A stretch of 64,000 nucleotides of DNA, from the NCBI RefSeq assembly GCF_009847015.1, contig NZ_WVEM01000003.1, positions 186,001 through 250,000 on the forward strand, written 5' to 3'. This document shows, piece after piece, positions 51,454 through 60,048 of the stretch. Position numbers and translations under genes: made by a program. Source of the stretch: Sunxiuqinia indica (lineage in GTDB: Bacteria > Bacteroidota > Bacteroidia > Bacteroidales > Prolixibacteraceae). Under the pieces are notes generated by a model. That model was given only the letters and a program-made list of their open reading frames with translations. It did no database searches and was not told the origin of the DNA. The first letter of the stretch is position 1, and each line of letters starts with the position of its first letter.

Positions 51454-54153
51454 ATGGGTAAAATTTGGAAGATAATATTCGCATTGATTCTTTTGGTTCT
51501 AGGTTCTGGACATATCGTGGTTATGTCTCAGGAGGCGTCGGTTGTTAAACTAAAATGGCTTGGAGATCATCCTCCTAAATTATCAACCGGAGTTAGCTGG
51601 GGAGTTCCATTTTCTGAAGGAGCAATTAAGAAATCCGATCAGTTCGTTTTAACAAACACACAAGATCAACAATTGCCGGTACAATCCTGGCCCCTGGCTT
51701 ATTGGCCTGATGGCAGTATCAAATGGATTGGGTTAAGTACAGTAGCATCAAAAGGTGGCGGTTCAACTTTCAACCTTCAATCGAATGATGCAGAAGCTTC
51801 TTCTTCGGAAGAACCGATAGTTCTGAATAATCCGAATGAATTGCAAATCAATAACGGTTTGATTCAATGCGTCATTCCAAAAGAAGGATCGAAAATCATT
51901 CAGTCATTGTCAGTTAATCATCAGGAAGCCGCCTCCGCTGGTCAACTAATCTGTTTCGCACAGGAAGGACCAGGCGTTGAGTTGGGAAATCAACCTACAA
52001 TTAATCAGTTTATAGGAAAGATTGAGAAAGTAGAACTGGAGCAAAATGGTCCTGTGAGAGCAGTGGTAAAGATTGAAGGTAAACATGTGGCTAAAAACGG
52101 AACAAAACAGTGGTTGCCTTTTATCGTTCGACTTTATTTTTACCAAGGGCAACAAGCTGTTCGCATGGTACATACCATCATTTATGATGGTGATCAGCAC
52201 GAGGATTTTATCCGGGGATTGGGTGTCTTTTTTGATGTGCCGCTAAACGAAACATGGTATAACCGTCATGTTCGATTTTCAGGTGAAGATGGTAGATTAT
52301 GGGATGAGCCGGTTCAGCCATTAAAAGGACGACGTCCGTTTATTCATAACCAGGAGAATTTGTATGAAAAGCAGTTGAGGGGAGAGCGAATCCCTGAAAT
52401 AGATGCGCTTGACAAGGGCAACCAGTTTTTGGTGAAACACTGGGCTTCGTGGAACGATTTTCAGTTGGTTCAGCATAACGCCGAGGGTTTTCGAGTGAAA
52501 AAGCGTACGAACGACCAAAGTGCCTGGATTGATGCAGGGGCTGGAGGAAGATCCAACGGGTTAGCTTTCGTTGGTGATGTTTCTGGCGGATTGGCGATTT
52601 GTATGCGCGATTTCTGGCAATCGTTTCCTTCGTCTTTGGAAGTGAGAGATGCCACTACCGATCAGGCCGAGTTGCGAGCCTGGCTTTGGTCTCCTGAAGC
52701 TGAAGCAATGGACATGCGCCACTATGATACTTTGCAGTGGGGGCACAACCTCAACGCCAGTTATGAAGATGTTCAGCCTGGGCATAGTACGCCAACGGGA
52801 GTCGGTCGAACGACTGAACTTGTGCTATTTGCATCATCGGATGTTCCATCGTATGAGACCTTGAGTGATTTGGCTGAACAAGTCAACAATCCACCTTTAT
52901 TAACGGCTACTCCCGAGTATATTCATCAAACTTCTGTTTTTGGTGTTTGGAGTTTGCCTGATAGAAGTACAAAAGGTAAACTTTGGATTGAAAATCAGTT
53001 AGATAATGCTTTTGAATATTATCAATTGGAAGTTGAACAACGCCATTGGTATGGATTCTGGGACTATGGTGATGTCATGCATGCTTATGACTCAGATCGC
53101 CATGTATGGATGTACGATATCGGAGGTTTTGCTTGGGATAACACGGAACTCATGCCCAACATGTGGCTTTGGTACAGTTATTTGCGATCTGGCAGAGAAG
53201 ATATTTTTAGAACGGCTGAAGCGATGACCCGCCATACCGGAGAGGTGGATGTCTATCATTTGGGTGAATTTGAAGGTTTGGGATCCCGGCATAATGTGCG
53301 TCATTGGGGATGTGGTGCGAAAGAAGTCCGAATTGCTCAGGCTGCCCTTGGCCGCTTTTATTATTACCTGACTACCGATGAACGAACCGGAGATTTGATG
53401 CAGGCATCGGTTGAAGCTTCAAACCGGGCCATCGGAAATCTTGATCCCTTACGTCTGATTCTGGATAAAAGTGAATATCCCACTCATGCACGTTTTGGCC
53501 CCGACTGGTTGGCGTTAGTCGGCAACTGGATGACTGCCTGGGAACGCACCGGTAATGATCAATACAAAGAAAGAATTTTGACCGGAGTGAAAAGTTTGGA
53601 TAAAATGCCTTATGGTTTTTTCTCCGGAAAAGGTGCTGCAATGGGATATGATCCGGAAACCTACAAGCTATACCAGTTGCATCCCCAGGATATCGGGTAT
53701 AGCCATTTATCCGTGTTGATGGGAGGCCCGGAGATCGCATTTGAATTAACAAATTTGATTGATAATTCGACATGGGACAAACGCTGGATGCAGTTTTGCA
53801 AGTTGTATGCTCAGCCTGTTGATTCAGTAGAGAAAGCGTTTGGAGTCGAGGTGAAACTTGGAGATCCTGCTCCCTGGTATTCGAGGTTGCCGGCCTATTA
53901 TGCAAAAAGAACAGGAAACCAGGATTATGCAAAAATGGCTTGGGAAATGTTTTTCAATGCTGATTCGAAGTGGGGAGTTACAAGCTTTAAAATGGAAAAG
54001 TTTACTGGTATACAAAGTCTGGAGCCAATCTATGAAGTTAAAGGGGTATCAACCAACAATACCGCACAGTGGTGTTTGAATGCTATTGAATTGTTGGAAT
54101 TAATTGGCGATCAACTTCCGGAAGATAACCCGAGAGTACAGGATGCAAAATAG
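51454..54153 (+). CDS. Exo-rhamnogalacturonan lyase-like protein (PcRGLX/YetA-like, PL26)
   Basis: A secreted 899-residue protein with signal peptide (cleavage near VVMSQ, residue 26). The N-terminal beta domain contains STGVSWGVPFSEGAIKKS and SWPLAYWPDGSIKWIGLS, the hallmark of the PcRGLX/YetA-like family. A beta-rich middle part is followed by a large helical domain (HWYGFWDYGDVMHAYDSD, GFAWDNTELMPNMWLWYSYL, RHWGCGAKEVRIAQAALGRFYYYLT). PL26 enzymes release the unsaturated GalA-Rha disaccharide from the ends of the RG-I backbone. This gene is the strongest indication that the locus serves rhamnogalacturonan I. Co-directional with its neighbours, with gaps of about 50 and 80 bases. Confidence 0.8.
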   Translation: MGKIWKIIFALILLVLGSGHIVVMSQEASVVKLKWLGDHPPKLSTGVSWGVPFSEGAIKKSDQFVLTNTQDQQLPVQSWPLAYWPDGSIKWIGLSTVASKGGGSTFNLQSNDAEASSSEEPIVLNNPNELQINNGLIQCVIPKEGSKIIQSLSVNHQEAASAGQLICFAQEGPGVELGNQPTINQFIGKIEKVELEQNGPVRAVVKIEGKHVAKNGTKQWLPFIVRLYFYQGQQAVRMVHTIIYDGDQHEDFIRGLGVFFDVPLNETWYNRHVRFSGEDGRLWDEPVQPLKGRRPFIHNQENLYEKQLRGERIPEIDALDKGNQFLVKHWASWNDFQLVQHNAEGFRVKKRTNDQSAWIDAGAGGRSNGLAFVGDVSGGLAICMRDFWQSFPSSLEVRDATTDQAELRAWLWSPEAEAMDMRHYDTLQWGHNLNASYEDVQPGHSTPTGVGRTTELVLFASSDVPSYETLSDLAEQVNNPPLLTATPEYIHQTSVFGVWSLPDRSTKGKLWIENQLDNAFEYYQLEVEQRHWYGFWDYGDVMHAYDSDRHVWMYDIGGFAWDNTELMPNMWLWYSYLRSGREDIFRTAEAMTRHTGEVDVYHLGEFEGLGSRHNVRHWGCGAKEVRIAQAALGRFYYYLTTDERTGDLMQASVEASNRAIGNLDPLRLILDKSEYPTHARFGPDWLALVGNWMTAWERTGNDQYKERILTGVKSLDKMPYGFFSGKGAAMGYDPETYKLYQLHPQDIGYSHLSVLMGGPEIAFELTNLIDNSTWDKRWMQFCKLYAQPVDSVEKAFGVEVKLGDPAPWYSRLPAYYAKRTGNQDYAKMAWEMFFNADSKWGVTSFKMEKFTGIQSLEPIYEVKGVSTNNTAQWCLNAIELLELIGDQLPEDNPRVQDAK

Positions 54154-54187
54154 GTTTGATCGATTAACTTTGTTTATTGTTCTTTTT

Positions 54188-54206
54188 TTTGAGTCGAATA
54201 CTCAAA
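54188..54206 (+). repeat. Small hairpin in the enzyme operon
   Basis: TTTGAGT (54188-54194), loop CGAAT, ACTCAAA (54200-54206), between the PL26-like and GH65-like genes. A T run precedes it, so on the minus strand it is not a terminator either; perhaps an RNA-processing or stabilising element. Confidence 0.35.
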
Positions 54207-54236
54207 CGTAGTTAACTTGCTTAAAGGCTAACACCA

Positions 54237-56381
54237 ATGAAACAACTAATACAGTCATCCCTTTATTTGCTCCTACTTTTCTTGTGGAGTTGTAATAATG
54301 GAAGTTCATTAAAATCCGACTCCATTGACCGATTTGCTTTAGTTACCCGCCATAACGTGCATTTGCAGGAAATCGATCCGTTGGCACCATTAACTTTGGG
54401 AAATGGCGACTTTGCGTATACGTTGGATGTAACCGGGCTCCAATCCTTTGAGAATTATTATTACGAAAATGGAGTGCCTTTGGAAACGAGAACAACCTGG
54501 ACATGGCATGCTTTCCCAAACACGAATAATCTGACGCTCGAGGATGCCATGAAGGAGTCGGATTTTCATGGGCGGAAAATAAAGTATGCCAGTAATCAGA
54601 ACAGCCCTGCGGGTGATTATTTTCGAATCAATCCGCACCCGGTGCCCATGGGAAAAATAGGGTTGGTCGATGAAAATAATCAATCGCTTGAGCGAAGCTC
54701 GATCAAGCAAATTGACCAGGTGCTTGATTTATGGCAGGGACTTGCCAATAGTCAATATCAGGTTGACGGGCAGCCTGTTTCTGTAGAAACTGTATGTCAC
54801 CCCACCAAAAGTATTATCGCATTCAGGATTGAGTCTTCGTTAATCGAATCCGGCAAATTAAGACCCTCGTTCCACTTCCCTTATTCATATGATTTTTCGC
54901 TAAAAAACAAACCGGCTTTTGACTGGAAGAGCACGAATAAGCATCTAACTGAGGTGGCTGAGAAGTCAGACAATCATGTCTTATTGAAACGCGCGATCGA
55001 TAGCACTTCCTATTGGATTGACATTCGTTGGGAGAATTCCGGGGAATGGAATAAAGTGGGCTCCCATGAGTTTACCATTGATGCGAAAGGCTCAGATCAC
55101 TTGGTATTGGTCTGCGAATTTTTACCAACGAAAGCTGGCGCTCAGCATCTTTCATTTGATGATATCAAACAGATGAGCGCTGATTCCTGGCAAACGTTCT
55201 GGACAGAAGGAGCCGCGGTTGACTTGAGTGAAAGTACAGATCCACGAGCTGATGAGCTGGAACGCCGGATTGTGCTGTCTCAATATTTGATGAAGGTCAA
55301 TTATTCCGGGAGTTTTCCTCCTCAGGAGTCCGGACTGTCAAACATCAGTTGGTACGGAAAGCATAACTCCGAAGTTTATTGGATACATGCCGCCCAGTTT
55401 TACCAGTGGAATCATACAGAGTTGCTGGAAAAGGGACTTTCGTGGTATGGAAAAATCCTTCCGGCAGCTCAGGCTGATGCACAAAGCAAAGGATTCGAAG
55501 GAGCTCGCTGGCCTAAAATGTCAGGGATTGACGGGCGTGTAAGCCCCGGTACAATCAATCCGTTTATTATCTGGAATCATCCAAACCCAATCTATCTTTC
55601 TGAGTTGGTCTACCGGGCACATAAAGATTCGGTAACGCTTCATCGTTACAAGGATATCGTTTTTGAATCGGCTAAATTTCTGGCTTCCTATGCTTATTAC
55701 GACCCCGAGACTGACCGTTATATTTTAGGACCGCCAATCAAAAGTGTGAACGAAAGTACCGAAGAAAATACAACCATGAACCCAACCTTTGAATTAACGC
55801 AATGGTATCATGGATTGTCCATAGCCCAGCAGTGGAGGGAACGATTGAATATGGAAAGGGACTCGTTGTGGGATGACATTTTGGATAAATTGGCTCGCCC
55901 AACCATGCAGAATGGGAAATATGTGGAGTTAGAATCCGATCCTTCAATGTATGACCGGGATGGGAATTACTCATCAGCCATGTTGATGGCACTCGGCTAT
56001 TTGCCAAAAACACCCATGATTGATGAGCAAATTATGCGAAATACCTTTGAGGCTATATATGAACGAAACGGCTTGGAGAGTTTTGTGAGCTGGAGCCAGG
56101 GAAAAGGAGCGCTGACTGCTGCCCGCCTCGGCGATACCAAAAAGGCGATCGACATTGTTTGTAATGATGTGCCAAAAGCGAAATTTAATAAAAGCGGCTA
56201 TGTGTGCCGCCCAAAAGAGGGGATTAAAAATCCGGCTTACCTGCCTGTCAATGGTTCTTTTCTTGCTGCCATCGGGTTAATGGCAGGTGGATGGGATGGA
56301 GCTCCGGATGTTCATGCTCCTGGTTTTCCTAAAGATGGGACTTGGAAAGTAAAGACAGAGAACCTTCAGAAACTACCTTGA
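54237..56381 (+). CDS. GH65-like (alpha/alpha)6 lipoprotein
   Basis: A lipoprotein by its signal (LLLLFLWSC, C19) of 714 residues. The N-terminal half is a beta-sandwich (ALVTRHNVHLQEIDPLAPLTLGNGDFAYTLD). The C-terminal half is an (alpha/alpha)6 barrel of the GH65/GH95 clan: SWYGKHNSEVYWIHAAQFYQWN, then GLSWYGKILPAAQADAQSKGFEGARWPKM, then NPTFELTQWYHGLSIAQQW. Members act on alpha-linked sugars by hydrolysis or phosphorolysis. The usual GH65 phosphate-binding loop is not evident, so a hydrolase is likelier. The substrate could be a sugar on RG-I side chains or the backbone, but this is inference. Confidence 0.55.
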   Translation: MKQLIQSSLYLLLLFLWSCNNGSSLKSDSIDRFALVTRHNVHLQEIDPLAPLTLGNGDFAYTLDVTGLQSFENYYYENGVPLETRTTWTWHAFPNTNNLTLEDAMKESDFHGRKIKYASNQNSPAGDYFRINPHPVPMGKIGLVDENNQSLERSSIKQIDQVLDLWQGLANSQYQVDGQPVSVETVCHPTKSIIAFRIESSLIESGKLRPSFHFPYSYDFSLKNKPAFDWKSTNKHLTEVAEKSDNHVLLKRAIDSTSYWIDIRWENSGEWNKVGSHEFTIDAKGSDHLVLVCEFLPTKAGAQHLSFDDIKQMSADSWQTFWTEGAAVDLSESTDPRADELERRIVLSQYLMKVNYSGSFPPQESGLSNISWYGKHNSEVYWIHAAQFYQWNHTELLEKGLSWYGKILPAAQADAQSKGFEGARWPKMSGIDGRVSPGTINPFIIWNHPNPIYLSELVYRAHKDSVTLHRYKDIVFESAKFLASYAYYDPETDRYILGPPIKSVNESTEENTTMNPTFELTQWYHGLSIAQQWRERLNMERDSLWDDILDKLARPTMQNGKYVELESDPSMYDRDGNYSSAMLMALGYLPKTPMIDEQIMRNTFEAIYERNGLESFVSWSQGKGALTAARLGDTKKAIDIVCNDVPKAKFNKSGYVCRPKEGIKNPAYLPVNGSFLAAIGLMAGGWDGAPDVHAPGFPKDGTWKVKTENLQKLP

Positions 56382-56466
56382 CAATTGTTGAGTAGATAAG
56401 GGAAGGTGAAAGAGAAGATAATTCTGTTTATTTTGAAGATTAGAAAAACAAATAAATACCAATGAA

Positions 56467-57756
56467 ATGAAACGATACACCTTATTTGCTTCCGCAGGAG
56501 CAGCATTTTTAACACTTCTTTTTAGTCAATGCCAAACGGCAACAAAAGAGACTAAGATTGCATTAACGAATACTACCACCATCGATTTGACTGATAAAGC
56601 CATTTCTATTGATCGGTCACAGATTTCGGATCTTCCCGAAGGTGATGTTTTTCCCTTGATTATTTCTGTAGAAGGAGACACAATCCCATCGCAATTGAAT
56701 GATCTGAATAATGACAAGAAGTGGGATGAACTGTTCTTTGTCGTTAACCTGCCTTCAACAGCATCGGAAAGCTATACTTTGCAGTGGGTAAATGAGAAGC
56801 CTCAATATGTCGTGCGTACAAGCGCCCGTTTTGGCAAACGTAGTTCGGCTGACACTCCTGTTGAACCCGCGACGACCGAAATATTGTATGCCAACGAACT
56901 CCCAAAGAGCCTTGGTTTTCAGCGGTATCAAACAGATGGCCCTTCATGGGAAAACGACAAAGTGGGCTTCCGTGATTATTTGGATGGCCGCAATGCCAAA
57001 GATCTTTTCGGCAAAACAGCATCGTTCATGTCGCCTGAAAATGTTGGGATTAATGATGAAGGTGCGGTGGAAGACACTTATCATGTTATGGCTGACTGGG
57101 GACGCGATATTTTATCGGTTGGCAATTCGGTTGGCATAGGAGGTTATGCCTTGCAGGTTGATGACCAGTTAATGCGCTTGGGTGTGACGGTGGATGATTC
57201 TGTCAATAATGTCGAAAAAACAACTTTTCAGATCATGGCTGAAGGGCCGGTGAAGTCGGTGTTGAGCTATCATTATGAAAACTGGCATCCGAACAACCGG
57301 AATTACAACGTGGAGGAAACCACCAGTATTTGGCCCGGTATGTATGCTTACCAAAATTCGGTGAAGTTTTCAGGTCTGCAAGGGGATGAAACTCTAGTGA
57401 TCGGCTTGGTCAATATCAATAACCAGAACCCTTTGGAGGAAATTGAAATGAATGATGAGTGGGTGGTTTTGTCAACCCACGATATGCAAACATACGACCG
57501 ACAGTGGTGGCTTGGTCTGGCACTAATTGTTCCACGTGATTTGTATGAGGGATATGGCGAAGCACCTGAAACAGGACAGTTGTCGAAATCTTTTTTAGCA
57601 AAATTGAAAGTGGAAAATGGAAAGCCGGTAACTTATTATGCGGTAGCAGGATGGGAAATGAGCGACGAACTTTTTAAAGATCCGGCTTATTTCAAAAGTT
57701 ATTTGGAGAATTTAGTGAGTCAGCTTTCGGCAACAGTTGAAGTGACTATTAAATAG
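56467..57756 (+). CDS. DUF4861 family lipoprotein
   Basis: A 429-residue protein with a signal ending in LLFSQC (C22), likely a lipoprotein. The segment GPSWENDKVGFRDYLDGRNAKDLFGK, then YHVMADWGRDILSVGNSVGIGGYAL and WPGMYAYQNSVKFSG, match the DUF4861 family, a predicted beta-sandwich found mostly inside pectin and rhamnogalacturonan loci of Bacteroidetes. The conserved Asp, Glu, Arg and Trp residues and the aldose-epimerase-like look of the fold suggest an enzyme, perhaps a hydrolase or lyase for RG-I fragments. This function is inference. It lies 85 bases after the GH65-like gene. Confidence 0.75.
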   Translation: MKRYTLFASAGAAFLTLLFSQCQTATKETKIALTNTTTIDLTDKAISIDRSQISDLPEGDVFPLIISVEGDTIPSQLNDLNNDKKWDELFFVVNLPSTASESYTLQWVNEKPQYVVRTSARFGKRSSADTPVEPATTEILYANELPKSLGFQRYQTDGPSWENDKVGFRDYLDGRNAKDLFGKTASFMSPENVGINDEGAVEDTYHVMADWGRDILSVGNSVGIGGYALQVDDQLMRLGVTVDDSVNNVEKTTFQIMAEGPVKSVLSYHYENWHPNNRNYNVEETTSIWPGMYAYQNSVKFSGLQGDETLVIGLVNINNQNPLEEIEMNDEWVVLSTHDMQTYDRQWWLGLALIVPRDLYEGYGEAPETGQLSKSFLAKLKVENGKPVTYYAVAGWEMSDELFKDPAYFKSYLENLVSQLSATVEVTIK

Positions 57757-57770
57757 CGCAGTCGTTTATA

Positions 57771-57813
57771 GTCATTTCGGTGTGTCCAAAATCAATCAAT
57801 GGCACCGAATGAC
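57771..57813 (+). repeat. REP-like hairpin in the enzyme operon
   Basis: GTCATTTCGGTG (57771-57782) pairs with CACCGAATGAC (57803-57813) over 11 bp with one bulged T, loop of 20 bases. GTCATTTCG-type palindromes are common dispersed intergenic repeats in Bacteroidetes genomes, so this may be one copy of such an element; in the transcript it would protect the upstream mRNA. Confidence 0.55.
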
Positions 57814-57858
57814 AATCGAATAGTAGGTATTAAAATGAATTAACAAAATCATTCTCAC

Positions 57859-58581
57859 ATGCGACACATCATTTGTATTCTGGCAGTTAGTTTTTTGCTC
57901 CTGTCCGGAATTCAAAACGCTGCAACGGCACAGTCTAAAACGGGCCAAGCTTGCGTTGAACAATATCAAAAAGGTCGGCTTCTTTATCAGGATAGTTTTG
58001 ATCAGGGCCTGAGAAACTGGATTGCAGAAGTCGAGTCAACTCCAGATAGCCGGGCTTTTATTGAGGATGAAAAACTGGTCATTGATGTTGGAGGCGGTGC
58101 CACAGTTTGGCTGAATAAAAAGCTTTCCGGCAACATTCTCATTGAATACAAACGGACGGTTATCATGAATGATGGCCCAAACGATCGGTTATCAGATTTA
58201 AATCAGTTTTGGATGGCTACTGATCCTGAAAATGAAAACCTGTTCACCCGCGACGGTGTTTTTGCTTCTTATCATCCACTGAGTCTTTATTATGCAGGCA
58301 TTGGAGGTAATTACAACTCAACCACTCGTTTCCGGAAATATGATGGAACGGGCGAGCGCATTTTGCTTCAGGAGAAAAACGACAAGCATCACTTGTTGAA
58401 ACCAAATCACACATACCACATCCAGATATTGGTGAATGATGGCACAACCAAATTATTTGTAGATGGCGATTTGTATTTTTCATACACTGATCCAAGCCCC
58501 TTGAAGGAAGGTTATTTTGGATTTAGAACGGTCAAGTCGCATCAGGAAATAGATGATTTAAAGATTTACCAGTTGAAATAA
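57859..58581 (+). CDS. DUF6250 family secreted beta-sandwich protein
   Basis: A secreted 240-residue protein (signal peptide cleavage near ATAQ, residue 25). The LYQDSFDQGLRNWIAEVES start, LVIDVGGGATVWLNKKLSG, NDLNQFWMA-like segment (LSDLNQFWMATDPE) and GIGGNYNSTTRFRKYDGTGER are typical of DUF6250, a concanavalin-type beta-sandwich found in rhamnogalacturonan and rhamnose loci. A carbohydrate-binding or lyase role is possible. The C-terminal FGFRTVKSHQEIDDLKIYQL closes the sandwich. Length normal. It follows the DUF4861 gene by about 100 bases and precedes a GH28 gene by 33. Confidence 0.7.
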   Translation: MRHIICILAVSFLLLSGIQNAATAQSKTGQACVEQYQKGRLLYQDSFDQGLRNWIAEVESTPDSRAFIEDEKLVIDVGGGATVWLNKKLSGNILIEYKRTVIMNDGPNDRLSDLNQFWMATDPENENLFTRDGVFASYHPLSLYYAGIGGNYNSTTRFRKYDGTGERILLQEKNDKHHLLKPNHTYHIQILVNDGTTKLFVDGDLYFSYTDPSPLKEGYFGFRTVKSHQEIDDLKIYQLK

Positions 58582-58614
58582 TTGCATTGACAAACCAAAC
58601 TAAAAAATAAAACG

Positions 58615-60030
58615 ATGAAAAAAACTGTCTTCTTAAGCTCATTCCTACTTGCGTTGGTTTTGGTTCAGGGGCAATTGGCTGCAAGTGTTGCCAAACAGGA
58701 TGCAACTGTTTTCAACGTGCTGGATTATGGTGCGGTTGGAGATGGAAACGTGTTGGATACTGACGCAATTCAAAAAGCAATTGACGAAGCAGAGAAAGTT
58801 GGAAATGGAGCAAAGGTGTTGGTCCCCAAAGGCCACCAGTTTTTGATTGGAACTTTAGTGTTGAAAAGCGACATCAATTTTCATTTAGAAGGTGATGCTC
58901 AGTTAATCGTTAGCGATCAAAAGGAAGATTATTCCGGAGAAGCAGCAATTATAGCCAATGGAGCTAATCAATTGACTATTTCAGGAACCGGAAGTGTGCA
59001 GGGCCGTGCTTTGGAATTTATGTCACACTACGAAGAAGAAAATGAATGGTGGATCCCGAAGGAATGGCGTCCGAAGTTATTTATCCTGACAGAATGTAAG
59101 GATCTACACATTCAGGATATCACCATCGAAAAGGCACCTCATTGGACATTACATATGCTTGGTTGCGAAGATGTATTAATCGAGGGAATCAAGATCAACA
59201 ATAACCTCGATGTTCCGAACTGTGATGGCATTGATCCGGATCATTGCCGCAATGTCGAAATTAGAAATTGCCAAATCTCTTGTGGCGACGATGCCATTGT
59301 CGTTAAAGCAACCCGGCAAGAGAAAGATTATGGACCGTCAGCAAATATTTGGGTGCATGACTGTGTATTGGAAACACAAGACTCCGGAGTCAAAATTGGA
59401 ACTGAAACAACTCAGGATATTTTTGATATCGTTTTTGAGCGTTGCAAAATAACAACCAGTTGTCGGGGATTAACCATTCAGCTGCGCGACGAAGGGAGTG
59501 TCTACAACATCTTATTTAAAGATATCGATTTTGTTTCGCGTTATCATTCAGCGCCTTGGTGGGGAAGAGGTGAAGCAATCTCATTTACAGCAATTCCCAG
59601 AAATCCGGGCAGTGAAATCGGTACGATTCATAATGTGATAGTTAAAAATGTTACCGGAAAATCAGAGAATAGCGTGCGTATCAACGGAACAAAGGAAAGC
59701 CGTATCAGCAACATCCGTTTGGAAGATGTACATATCACGATGGATCGCTGGACTGATTATCCCGGCAACCTGATGGATAACCGCCCGACAAAATCCTATC
59801 CGGCTATTGAATACCGTGATAACCCCGGCTATTACATCCGATTTGCCGATAATGTTGAGTTACTTAATTGCAGCATGCAATGGGGTGAGAATATTCCCGA
59901 TAATTTTACTCATGCCATAGAGGCTCATGATGTTTCCAACATCCAATTAAAAGGGTTTAAAGGAACTGCTGCTCATCCCGAACGTGATAAGGCAATTAAA
60001 ATTGAAGAACACGAAAATAAAGACAACTAA
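58615..60030 (+). CDS. Divergent GH28 family protein lacking usual His, Arg and Lys
   Basis: A secreted right-handed beta-helix protein of 471 residues (signal peptide about residues 1-24). It has the general GH28 layout, FNVLDYGAVGDGNVLDTDAIQ, and three catalytic aspartates: D204 in NCDGID, D225 and D226 in CGDDAIVV. The GHG histidine motif is replaced by QDSGVKIG (255-262), and the RxK pair is replaced by TIQ (287-289) in RGLTIQL. These residues bind galacturonate in classical polygalacturonases, so the enzyme probably acts on another sugar or at a different subsite, for example in RG-I. It precedes the GH105 gene by 18 bases. Confidence 0.85.
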   Translation: MKKTVFLSSFLLALVLVQGQLAASVAKQDATVFNVLDYGAVGDGNVLDTDAIQKAIDEAEKVGNGAKVLVPKGHQFLIGTLVLKSDINFHLEGDAQLIVSDQKEDYSGEAAIIANGANQLTISGTGSVQGRALEFMSHYEEENEWWIPKEWRPKLFILTECKDLHIQDITIEKAPHWTLHMLGCEDVLIEGIKINNNLDVPNCDGIDPDHCRNVEIRNCQISCGDDAIVVKATRQEKDYGPSANIWVHDCVLETQDSGVKIGTETTQDIFDIVFERCKITTSCRGLTIQLRDEGSVYNILFKDIDFVSRYHSAPWWGRGEAISFTAIPRNPGSEIGTIHNVIVKNVTGKSENSVRINGTKESRISNIRLEDVHITMDRWTDYPGNLMDNRPTKSYPAIEYRDNPGYYIRFADNVELLNCSMQWGENIPDNFTHAIEAHDVSNIQLKGFKGTAAHPERDKAIKIEEHENKDN

Positions 60031-60048
60031 CGAATAAATAAATTTGAC

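Noticed and set aside
53372-53932. 186-residue minus-strand frame
   Set aside because: Antisense shadow of the PL26-like gene with His-, Pro- and Arg-rich composition and no motif.
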